DNA of 48,539 bases. Origin: Lachnospiraceae bacterium (lineage in GTDB: Bacteria; Bacillota; Clostridia; Lachnospirales; Lachnospiraceae). The notes beneath the pieces were generated by a model. That model made no database searches and had not been told where the DNA came from. It saw nothing but the letters and a program-made list of their open reading frames with translations. Location: contig JAFYGB010000032.1 in NCBI GenBank assembly GCA_017543445.1, positions 1-48,539 on the forward strand, in the 5' to 3' direction. Numbering within the stretch: position 1 is the stretch's first letter; each line of letters starts with the position of its first letter. Below are positions 15,879 through 22,830 of the stretch, in pieces. Made by a program: the position numbers and the translations under genes.

Positions 15879-16061
15879 AGAAAGACGAAGCAATATAGGA
15901 AAAAACTATACCAGAAATTTCGATTTTCGCGCAACCAAAGCACATAAAATGTTGATATATATAGTAGAGGTGTAGATGAGTAGATTTTCCTAACTCGGTC
16001 AATTCCCATAAAACTTGCGACGGATTGCTCATTTAAGTATAGGATCGAGAGGAGAGCAGTT
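15879..16061 (+). promoter_or_regulatory. AT-rich spacer with possible promoter for the first lipoprotein
   Basis: This 183-bp gap marks the change to AT-richer DNA. A possible promoter is TTGCGA (16015-16020), a 17-bp spacer and TATAGG (16038-16043), but its start site would be almost on the SD GAGGAGAG. I see no clear terminator for the AEC gene and no RNA gene. Confidence 0.3.
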
Positions 16062-17459
16062 ATGAAAAAGACAAAGATTATTTTACCATTAATGGTGTTT
16101 ATTTCAGTACTTTCCGCCTGTAAAAAAGACGCTGATCCGACATTGCCTGCGGAATATACAAGTGCTACGGATCAAGCTTCGACCACAATGAATGCTACAA
16201 CCGCGATGGTCGAAACTACGTCTGCTACCTCGGTATCATCCACCGAACAAACCGATGTAGTGAATGAGGAGACGACTGCGACAGTCGAAACGATTGCGGC
16301 AGATCTGGATTTGAATAATGCGTTCTTGCCTTACGAGTGTGCGCCCATGACCGGGGATTCATTCCTGACTGCAGATTACGCACTGTATCATGATCATCAT
16401 GGCAGACTGCAGATCTTTGATGTCACAACGAAGAAAGACCTGGTATACTGTTTTGACCCCGGATGCGAACATAAACCGGCGAAGACCGGATGGAACGGGG
16501 AGATCCTGGAGGCAGGATGTATCGCGTATGACATCTCGCGCTTTCCGGTGATGATCAAAGGCGAGCACTGCTATTTCCTGAACGACAAAAACGAGGTCTG
16601 CGTATCGGATCGTCAGGGACAAAACCGAAAAGTGATCGCGCGGATACCGGGCTATATCATTAACCCGTATAACGTTTATTTCTCGGAAAATGCGATCTTT
16701 GTGGATTACAGCACCCAGTATGAAATGGTCGAAGTAAAGGATAGTAATGGTGAGTCGCGATGGAATATCGGGGGAACGAAGCAGAAGCTGACCGGTGGAG
16801 TCGTGAGCGTTGACCTGAATACAGGTAAGGTCAGGGAGTTGTTTCGGAGAGAAGACCACAGTGCATATGTCGCGCAGGGAGCCGTTCGAGGAAACTACGT
16901 TTTCATCGGTTATTCCTACAATGAACTGCCCTATGTAGGCCCGACGGGAGAGGCCAACGGCTTTTCGCTGGAAGAGATCCTGAATGGCAAGACATTGGAA
17001 GAGTATCGTGCGGAATTACCAAAACACACCTGGACGGATATATATGTCTATAACACAACCACCGGCGAGATAAAACTGTTCATGGAACATCAACAGGATT
17101 TCGCATTGTTTTTCGGTGACGACTACTATGTGTACAACAAAATCGGAGAGAACGGCAAATTTTATCGCTATAATGGAGAGAAAAAACTGGAATTGACCTT
17201 TCCGGTCAAGGGTGGATTCCCGACGGACCGAGGATTCGTTTGCACAGACGTGACTACCCCCGGGGACTATTGGCTGACCGATACGAATACGGGTGAAGTC
17301 GTAAAAAAAGTAACGATACCATATGCATTATTCCACCCGAGTTGTTTCATCGGAGACAGTGTTTACGGACTTATCGGCCGTACGACGGCAGGCTATATCT
17401 CCGCGGAAGATTTCTGGGCCGGGAAGACTGAAAACGCTGTGAAGTTTACCATGGAATAA
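16062..17459 (+). CDS. Lipoprotein A1, beta-propeller-like surface protein (cassette copy 1)
   Basis: 465 residues from ATG 16062 with SD GAGGAG. Signal peptide with lipobox VLSAC, lipidation at Cys20, followed by a Thr/Ser/Glu-rich linker to about residue 85. The rest is a strand-rich domain with repeating short motifs (VCVSDRQGQNRKVI, GVVSVDLNTGKV, DIYVYNTTTGEI, WLTDTNTGEVVKKV) like blades of a propeller that reports bound ligands. A Cys cluster, YCFDPGCEH followed by GCIAY about 20 residues on, resembles a motif I have seen in Clostridia lipoproteins and may form a disulfide or a metal site. It is clearly paralogous to the lipoprotein at 19514, with long identical segments. Function unknown; extracellular binding or sensing is plausible. 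The next gene is a small secreted-protein ORF with its own promoter. Confidence 0.8.
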   Translation: MKKTKIILPLMVFISVLSACKKDADPTLPAEYTSATDQASTTMNATTAMVETTSATSVSSTEQTDVVNEETTATVETIAADLDLNNAFLPYECAPMTGDSFLTADYALYHDHHGRLQIFDVTTKKDLVYCFDPGCEHKPAKTGWNGEILEAGCIAYDISRFPVMIKGEHCYFLNDKNEVCVSDRQGQNRKVIARIPGYIINPYNVYFSENAIFVDYSTQYEMVEVKDSNGESRWNIGGTKQKLTGGVVSVDLNTGKVRELFRREDHSAYVAQGAVRGNYVFIGYSYNELPYVGPTGEANGFSLEEILNGKTLEEYRAELPKHTWTDIYVYNTTTGEIKLFMEHQQDFALFFGDDYYVYNKIGENGKFYRYNGEKKLELTFPVKGGFPTDRGFVCTDVTTPGDYWLTDTNTGEVVKKVTIPYALFHPSCFIGDSVYGLIGRTTAGYISAEDFWAGKTENAVKFTME

Positions 17460-17482
17460 ATGAAAAATCATTATAACAGGTA

Positions 17483-17511
17483 TTGACTTTGTCGATTATT
17501 GAAATTATACT
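17483..17511 (+). promoter_or_regulatory. Strong promoter for small secreted-protein gene and lipoprotein B1
   Basis: TTGACT (17483-17488), a 17-bp spacer and TATACT (17506-17511). It lies in the gap after lipoprotein A1. The start site near 17518 leaves a very short leader before ATG 17534. Confidence 0.75.
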
Positions 17512-17533
17512 GGATTCAGCATCAAAGAGTATC

Positions 17534-17946
17534 ATGGGTAAAGAACAGTATTATTGTCAGCGATTGCGGTCGTGCTTGTATTGTCGGCATGCTTGGTTTA
17601 CGGATATGGTAATCAGGCTGAAGGATCAATAGGTAATCTTCACACAATAGGCATAAACTATATCAGTCCGGGTAAATCATACGCAAGTGCTACAACATCG
17701 ACGAATATAGTGGGGAATCCTAATCCCACTACAGCCAATACTTATGTAGATGCCACATTTTATTGGGTAGATTACGTTAATGACCAGATGGATACAGTAT
17801 ATAAAGAGGACAGTAACCAGAGTGCTTCAACTGTCATTCCGGCTTCTGTAACAAATCGAATATATTACAAGGTTATCTCCAATCATTATGTATGGTATGG
17901 TCAGGGAAGTTGGTCGTTCACAGACCTTACGACATTAGCTCAATAA
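17534..17946 (+). pseudogene. Small secreted protein gene, apparently frameshifted near its start
   Basis: The long open frame (from TTG 17554, 130 residues) begins with a hydrophobic stretch SAIAVVLVLSACLVYG but has no SD and no basic n-region. A promoter and AAAGAG site point instead to ATG 17534, which is in another frame and stops after 32 residues. Adding one A to the AAA run at 17540-17542 would join them as MGKRTVLLSAIAVV, a textbook signal peptide. The gene therefore seems to carry a one-base deletion; a sequencing error is possible. The mature part (about 110 residues) is rich in Ser, Thr, Asn and Tyr, with a WSFTDL end, and matches no family I know. It lies between lipoproteins A1 and B1; the second cassette has no equivalent. 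Confidence 0.55.
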
Positions 17947-17987
17947 GATAGACTTTGAGTTTGAACTATCATATAGGGAGACTAGTT

Positions 17988-19430
17988 ATGAAAAAAAACA
18001 CGTGGTTCTATATTTCCCTGATGCTTATTTGTATGGTGCTGACTGCGTGTCGTGAAAAAAGTGCTCCTTTGGAGTCGGAGGTCTCTGTTGCCTCACTTTC
18101 TTCTACGGAGGTGGTACCGTCGGAATCTGAGATGAGCGAAGTCAACAGTTCTCTTTCAGAGATTAGTTCAGGGAAAGTAGAGACAGAGGAAGATTCAACT
18201 TCCAATTTGACGAGTGATCCTACCCATCTAATATGGACGGTTGGGCTAATGCCGTATATCACGAATGAAGCCAGGGGTGAGATTAAGCGTTTTTTGCATG
18301 AAAAGGGTATCGAATGCGAGATTGAATTTGTTGATGTTGAAGGTGGTGCAGCTTATAAAAAATGGTATGAACAACAAAAACAAAAAAATGAATTCCCCGA
18401 TATCCTTGCCGTGTCTCCTTGGGAGTATGGTATATATGATGCAGTCACGTTTATTAGATCAGAACTAATTCCACTGAATGATTATTTGGATACGAAAGTT
18501 GGAAAGAAACTATTAGATAGTTACTGCGATATAGAGTGGAAGCAATTGACCATAAATGAAAAAATATATACAATTCCTAAACGGATGCGACAGAGGTCCT
18601 ATGATTTGTATATTTATATAAATGATCGGTTTAAGGATAAATTTGAAGCATCGTTTGACGGCTCCTATGAATCCTTGCGAAAGATATTCGAAGAATCTGA
18701 AGGGCAACCGATCATTGCTTCTGACTCATTGGGCGTGAATACACTATGTCCATTTTTGGGTTATAATTTCAAAAATGCCTTGTTCTATGATATGAATTTG
18801 GAGGTATTTGATGATCTGACTGCACAAAAACGGCTGAAAGAACTATTACAAGAGGTTTACAGCGATATGCTGACAGGTCGTTTCGTTTCATGGGCATCCG
18901 CGGATATTTTATCAGAAAATGTAATGGCTTATATTTCTTCCAATCAGCCGAATGCATCATTTGCTGGGTATACACAGTATGTGTTGAGCCCATATAGATT
19001 TATGGTAGATCCCGGAGCATTCGGGGTGTGCAAATCGTCTTCCAAACAGGAACTGGCGTTTAGGGTGCTTAGCACATGCTTTTCAGATCCGGAGATAGCC
19101 TCCTTAATTGGATATGGTGAGGTAAGTGTTGAGGAATGGAATAAAGAAACGGAGATTATAAAATCCGGCGCTATGGATGATAGGATGGCCGGCTTTTTTC
19201 CCGAAGTATTGAATGCAGAGGTTGAACAACTGCATAGGACGCAATCGGGAATAAATAGTCTTATCAGTAATATGATAACTTCCAGAGATTCTATAAGTGG
19301 CATTGGCATCGTGAACCCGAATTATCTTGACGCTTTGGAGAGTTATTCTGCTGATTTAGAGGATAACAGCGAAATTTATGACAAGATCAACCAACAACTG
19401 AAAGAGTGGACGAAGAATCATAATGACTAA
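17988..19430 (+). CDS. Lipoprotein B1, extracellular solute-binding protein-like (cassette copy 1)
   Basis: 480 residues from ATG 17988 with SD GGGAG; the upstream TTG-type start at 17955 lacks support. The signal peptide ends in a lipobox LTAC with Cys21, followed by a Ser/Glu-rich linker. From about residue 85 the protein resembles ABC-type family 1 solute-binding proteins: an early strand (LIWTVGLMPYI), a domain with DILAVSPWEYGIYDAV, LIPLNDYLDT, IPKRMRQRSYDLYIYINDRF, and a C-terminal helical part. No permease or ATPase gene is adjacent, so the partner transporter is unknown or it acts as a surface binding protein. It is paralogous to the gene at 20907 over its whole length. DNA here is noticeably AT-richer than the housekeeping genes, suggesting acquisition or relaxed constraint. 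Confidence 0.82.
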   Translation: MKKNTWFYISLMLICMVLTACREKSAPLESEVSVASLSSTEVVPSESEMSEVNSSLSEISSGKVETEEDSTSNLTSDPTHLIWTVGLMPYITNEARGEIKRFLHEKGIECEIEFVDVEGGAAYKKWYEQQKQKNEFPDILAVSPWEYGIYDAVTFIRSELIPLNDYLDTKVGKKLLDSYCDIEWKQLTINEKIYTIPKRMRQRSYDLYIYINDRFKDKFEASFDGSYESLRKIFEESEGQPIIASDSLGVNTLCPFLGYNFKNALFYDMNLEVFDDLTAQKRLKELLQEVYSDMLTGRFVSWASADILSENVMAYISSNQPNASFAGYTQYVLSPYRFMVDPGAFGVCKSSSKQELAFRVLSTCFSDPEIASLIGYGEVSVEEWNKETEIIKSGAMDDRMAGFFPEVLNAEVEQLHRTQSGINSLISNMITSRDSISGIGIVNPNYLDALESYSADLEDNSEIYDKINQQLKEWTKNHND

Positions 19431-19452
19431 TGATGCGACCACCCATCATATG

Positions 19453-19495
19453 ATCGTTCCACTCCATCGAAAGGTGCTGAGTGGGACGATGTTTT
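19453..19495 (+). terminator. Hairpin with short T-tract between cassette copies
   Basis: ATCGTTCCACTC (19453-19464) pairs with GAGTGGGACGAT (19479-19490), 12 bp with one G-U pair, followed by GTTTTATT. It probably ends transcription from B1. The SD of A2 (AGGAGGG) follows at 19506. Confidence 0.6.
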
Positions 19496-19513
19496 ATTGG
19501 AGACCAGGAGGGA

Positions 19514-20848
19514 ATGAATAATAAACAAATGAAAAGAATCATCGCATTATTGGCTTTTGTATTACTGTTTACTGCTTGCGGAAAGAATAACGATACCGGA
19601 CCATCTACGGGGGACGCGAACACAGAGGAAAACCAAACATCTGCAGCGACGGAAGCTGCGACTGCGGATACTTCATTGAATAATGACAGCAGGTGGTTTG
19701 AATGCTCTCCGATGCATGGCGCTTCATTCCTGACGAAGGATTATGCGCTCTATCATGACCACCATGGTCGCTTGCAGATTTTTGATGTGGCTACGAAGCA
19801 GGATCTTGTATACTGTTTCGATCCCGGGTGCGAGCATAAGGAAACGAAGAGAAGCATGACCGGGGAGATTCTGGAGCAGGGGTGTATTGCGTATGAGATC
19901 TCGCGTTTTCCCGTGATGATCAAAGAAGATCATTTGTATTTTCTGAATTATTCGAATGAAATCTGTGTATCGGATCGCCAGGGAGAAAACCGAAAAGTGA
20001 TCGCAAAGATACCCGGATATATCTTAGAACCGTATAATGTGTATTTCTCGGAACAGGCGATCTTTGTAGATTATAGCACTCAATATGATATGACTGAGGT
20101 GAAGGATAATAACGGCGAGTCGCGCTGGATCATTGGGGGGACTAAACAGAAACGTACCGGTGGAGTTGTGAGTGTTGATCTTGATACCGGAAAGGTCACG
20201 GAGATCTTTCGAAGGGAGGATCACAGCGCATATGTTGCCAAGGGTGTAGTATGTGGTGAACATGTATATATCGGCTATTCGTATAACGATCTGCCCTATG
20301 TAAGCCCGATTAGAGAAGTGAATGGCATTCCGTTGGATGTAAATAAAGGCATTCCCTTGGATGAGATTTTGAATGGAATGACGTTAGAAGAATATGTTGC
20401 GGAACTACCGAAGCACGCATGGACAGACATATACGATTACAATACTGCCACCGGCGAAATAAAGCTTTTCATGGAGCATCAACAGGATTTTTCGCTGTTT
20501 TTTCGCGATGATTTCTATGCATGCAATAAAGCCGGAGAGAACGGAGCATTTTACCGATACAATGGGGAGAAGATACTTCAATTGGACTTCTCGATCAAAG
20601 GTGCGCTCAGAACGGATAAAGGCTTCGTCTTCTGTGACGTGATCGAACAGGAGGAGTATTGGTTGTTCGATGCTGAGACCGGTGAAGTGGTAAAGAAGGT
20701 AAAGATACCCTATGCGAAATTTCTTCCCAGTTGTTTTATCGGAGATTGTGTTTATGGAACAATCGATGGAAATGCCGATGGCTATCTCTCCGCAGAGGAT
20801 TTCTGGGCTGGGAAGACCGAAAACGCTGTGAAGTTTGCTGTGGAATAA
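19514..20848 (+). CDS. Lipoprotein A2, paralogue of A1 (cassette copy 2)
   Basis: 444 residues from ATG 19514; the SD AGGAGG (19506-19511) is only 2 nt away, so ATG 19529 (too distant from the SD) was considered and set aside. Lipobox FTAC with Cys22, then a short Thr/Glu/Ala linker. The domain repeats the A1 plan almost motif by motif, including YALYHDHHGRLQIFDV, YCFDPGCEH, GCIAYEISRFPVMIK and the closing SAEDFWAGKTENAVKF. The linker is shorter than in A1, and A2 has a short insertion near residue 265 where DVNKGIPL follows a similar IPLD, a small internal duplication. Function is unknown, as for A1. It is followed by its B partner after 58 bp, with no small ORF between. Confidence 0.8.
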   Translation: MNNKQMKRIIALLAFVLLFTACGKNNDTGPSTGDANTEENQTSAATEAATADTSLNNDSRWFECSPMHGASFLTKDYALYHDHHGRLQIFDVATKQDLVYCFDPGCEHKETKRSMTGEILEQGCIAYEISRFPVMIKEDHLYFLNYSNEICVSDRQGENRKVIAKIPGYILEPYNVYFSEQAIFVDYSTQYDMTEVKDNNGESRWIIGGTKQKRTGGVVSVDLDTGKVTEIFRREDHSAYVAKGVVCGEHVYIGYSYNDLPYVSPIREVNGIPLDVNKGIPLDEILNGMTLEEYVAELPKHAWTDIYDYNTATGEIKLFMEHQQDFSLFFRDDFYACNKAGENGAFYRYNGEKILQLDFSIKGALRTDKGFVFCDVIEQEEYWLFDAETGEVVKKVKIPYAKFLPSCFIGDCVYGTIDGNADGYLSAEDFWAGKTENAVKFAVE

Positions 20849-20855
20849 CCCTGTT

Positions 20856-20883
20856 TTGATGATATTTCGATAAAAGTTATAGT
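20856..20883 (+). promoter_or_regulatory. Possible promoter for lipoprotein B2
   Basis: TTGATG (20856-20861), a 16-bp spacer and TATAGT (20878-20883). It occupies the A2-B2 gap at the place where copy 1 carries its promoter and small ORF, and could be a remnant or functional equivalent of that promoter. Confidence 0.4.
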
Positions 20884-20906
20884 ACCTTTATACAAGGAGA
20901 AAGCAT

Positions 20907-22376
20907 ATGACCAGGATCACATCGCTTTTTATTTCCCTAATGCTGATTTGCGTTACTCTAACGGGTTGTAATGCTAAAGATGCACCTTCAGAGTCGGACG
21001 CAACCCTTTCACCAACAGAGACATCCACTACATCCTTTCCTTCGACGGAAGAAATATCGTCGGAACCGATTAAGACTGAAGCGGATAGCACGACCGGCTT
21101 TGAGACAGATATTGAGACAAATCCGGGAACCGAACTGGAAGAAAGTACCACGGATTTGAGTACGACTGATGATCCTTCCCATCTTATATGGACAGTTGCT
21201 CGGCAGCCATATATTTCAAATGAAGCCAGGACAGAGATTAACCGATTTCTGCATGAAAAGGGTATTGAATGCGAGATCGAATTTGTTGATGTAGAGGGTG
21301 GAGCATATTATAGGAAATGGTATGAACAAAAAAAACAGAAGGATATAATTCCAGACATCTTGGCAGTGTCTCCCTGGGAGCGTGGTATATATGACGCAGT
21401 GGAGTTTATAAGATCAGAACTTCTTCCACTGAATGATTATTTGGATACGGAAGAAGGAAAGATACTTCTGAACAGTTACTGTGATCTGGAGTGGAAACAG
21501 CTGACCATAGATGGGAATATATATACTGTTCCAAAGCGGATGCGCCTGAGACCCTATGATATGTTTATTTATGTAAATGATCGATACAAGGATGCATTTG
21601 AAGCATCGTTTGATGGTTCCTATGAATCCCTGCGAAAAATCTGTGAAGAGTCGGAAGAACATCCGATCATTGCTTGCTACTCGCTTGGGGCGAATGCCCT
21701 GTGCCCGTTTTTGGGGTACAGCCTCAAGAACAAGTTGTTCTATGATATGAATTTGGGGATATTTGCCGATCTGCTCCAGGATGATCGGCTCAAAGGGTTT
21801 CTGCAAGAGGTATATAACGATATGCAGAAAGGGCAGTTTGTATCGTGGGCTTCTTCAGATATATTATCAGAAAATGTTTTGGCCTATATTTCTTTTGATC
21901 AATCGGATGATTCGTACACGGGCTATACACAGTATGTGTTGAGTCCATATAGATTTATGACAGATCCTGGATCATTTGGGATATGTGCTTCTTCTACTAA
22001 ACCTGAATTGGCGTTTCAAGTCCTCAGCGCATGTTTTTCGGATTCGAGGATCGCCTCTCTGATCGGATATGGAGAGGTGAGTGTTGAGGAGTGGAACGAG
22101 GAAACTGAAGTAATAAATTCTCATACGGCTGATAAGGTGACCGGTTTTATGCCTGAACTGTCGATAGAAGAGATTGAACAATTATATCAAATAGGTGATG
22201 AAATTACTAGATTTGTCAGTGATATGATATCTTCACGTGATCCGGTAACCGGCATCGGCATCGTAAATCCGAATTTCCCCAGTATCATGGAAGACTATTT
22301 TACTTCTCCTAAGGATTACAGTGAAATATACGATAAGATCAATCGTCAACTCGAAGAATGGACGAAACAAAAATAA
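20907..22376 (+). CDS. Lipoprotein B2, solute-binding-like paralogue of B1 (cassette copy 2)
   Basis: 489 residues from ATG 20907 with SD AAGGAGA. Lipobox LTGC with Cys21, then a longer Ser/Thr/Glu linker than in B1. The domain aligns end to end with B1: EARTEINRFLHEKGIE, DILAVSPWERGIYDAV, LLPLNDYLDT, SFDGSYESLRKI, GYTQYVLSPYRFM, IASLIGYGEVSVEEWN and the final YDKINRQLEEW. It keeps the family 1 solute-binding layout, and again no transporter genes are adjacent. The gene ends at an intrinsic terminator that doubles as part of the ileS promoter. Differences from B1 are spread over the whole protein, so the duplication is not very recent. Confidence 0.82.
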   Translation: MTRITSLFISLMLICVTLTGCNAKDAPSESDATLSPTETSTTSFPSTEEISSEPIKTEADSTTGFETDIETNPGTELEESTTDLSTTDDPSHLIWTVARQPYISNEARTEINRFLHEKGIECEIEFVDVEGGAYYRKWYEQKKQKDIIPDILAVSPWERGIYDAVEFIRSELLPLNDYLDTEEGKILLNSYCDLEWKQLTIDGNIYTVPKRMRLRPYDMFIYVNDRYKDAFEASFDGSYESLRKICEESEEHPIIACYSLGANALCPFLGYSLKNKLFYDMNLGIFADLLQDDRLKGFLQEVYNDMQKGQFVSWASSDILSENVLAYISFDQSDDSYTGYTQYVLSPYRFMTDPGSFGICASSTKPELAFQVLSACFSDSRIASLIGYGEVSVEEWNEETEVINSHTADKVTGFMPELSIEEIEQLYQIGDEITRFVSDMISSRDPVTGIGIVNPNFPSIMEDYFTSPKDYSEIYDKINRQLEEWTKQK

Positions 22377-22382
22377 AAACAT

Positions 22383-22419
22383 ACCTCCTTGGCAAAATCG
22401 CTTGACAAGGAGGTTTTTT
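22383..22419 (+). terminator. Terminator of the lipoprotein block, interleaved with ileS promoter
   Basis: ACCTCCTTG (22383-22391) pairs with CAAGGAGGT (22406-22414), 9 perfect bp with a 14-nt loop, followed by TTTTTT (22414-22419). The 3' arm and loop contain the -35 box of the ileS promoter. Confidence 0.85.
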
Positions 22420-22430
22420 ATGACTATACT
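22402..22430 (+). promoter_or_regulatory. Consensus promoter of ileS, overlapping the terminator
   Basis: TTGACA (22402-22407), a 17-bp spacer and TATACT (22425-22430). The -35 hexamer lies inside the terminator hairpin and the T-tract forms part of the spacer. The predicted start is near 22437, which is the 5' end of the T-box leader. Confidence 0.85.
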
Positions 22431-22436
22431 ATGGGA

Positions 22437-22762
22437 TAATGGAGCATGGGAAGGTTGCTTCCGGGTGTTTCATTTCCATAAAGGTCTGGATTTCAGACCG
22501 GAGTAAAGACTTTGACGGAGAGGGTGCCGCAAAAACGGGACGACAGAGAGCCGGGGCAGGTGAAAGCCGGCGCCTACGTTTGCAGGCAGGATCACTCCTA
22601 AGTCGCAGGCTGAATGGCTTTAGGCAGGTAGGCTGTGCCGTTTCCCTTCGTTACAGGGAACGTATTCGCGCGGAAGGTTTATGACCGTTTTGCGCCGATA
22701 CCGGTAAATTGGTGGTACAGCGAAGGAGCAGTCTTCGTCCGATTTCGGACGGGGATTTTTTT
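22437..22762 (+). promoter_or_regulatory. T-box leader of ileS (tRNA-Ile sensing)
   Basis: The region contains the T-box hallmarks in order: a stem I start near GACGGAGAGGG (from 22514), the AGAGAG...GGTGAAAG distal motifs (about 22549-22567), a specifier-loop region GGATCACTCC in which ATC at 22591-22593 fits an isoleucine codon, a following AAGTCGCAGGCTGAA segment, and the core TTGGTGGTACAGCG (22709-22722) that pairs with the tRNA acceptor end. A terminator stem (22732-22741 with 22746-22755) and a run of seven T residues (22756-22762) follow. Uncharged tRNA-Ile should stabilise the antiterminator and allow ileS transcription. About 75 nt with two extra hairpins precede stem I. The short open frame at 22439-22684 is not coding. 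Confidence 0.9.
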
Positions 22763-22786
22763 GTTTTATAGGTTTGCATGCGGACT

Positions 22787-22817
22787 CGTATAAGGTCTGC
22801 TTTGCAGGCCTTATACG
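22787..22817 (+). promoter_or_regulatory. 14-bp hairpin abutting the ileS SD
   Basis: Positions 22787-22800 pair with 22804-22817 (14 bp with one G-U pair) around a 3-nt TTT loop. The SD AGGAGG begins immediately at 22818. It lies downstream of the T-box terminator, so it is present only in read-through transcripts. There is no T-tract after it. Confidence 0.65.
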
Positions 22818-22830
22818 AGGAGGTTATTCT

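Noticed and set aside
22439-22684. 81-codon open frame in the ileS leader
   Set aside because: It covers the T-box stem I region whose conserved RNA motifs explain the sequence; no SD.
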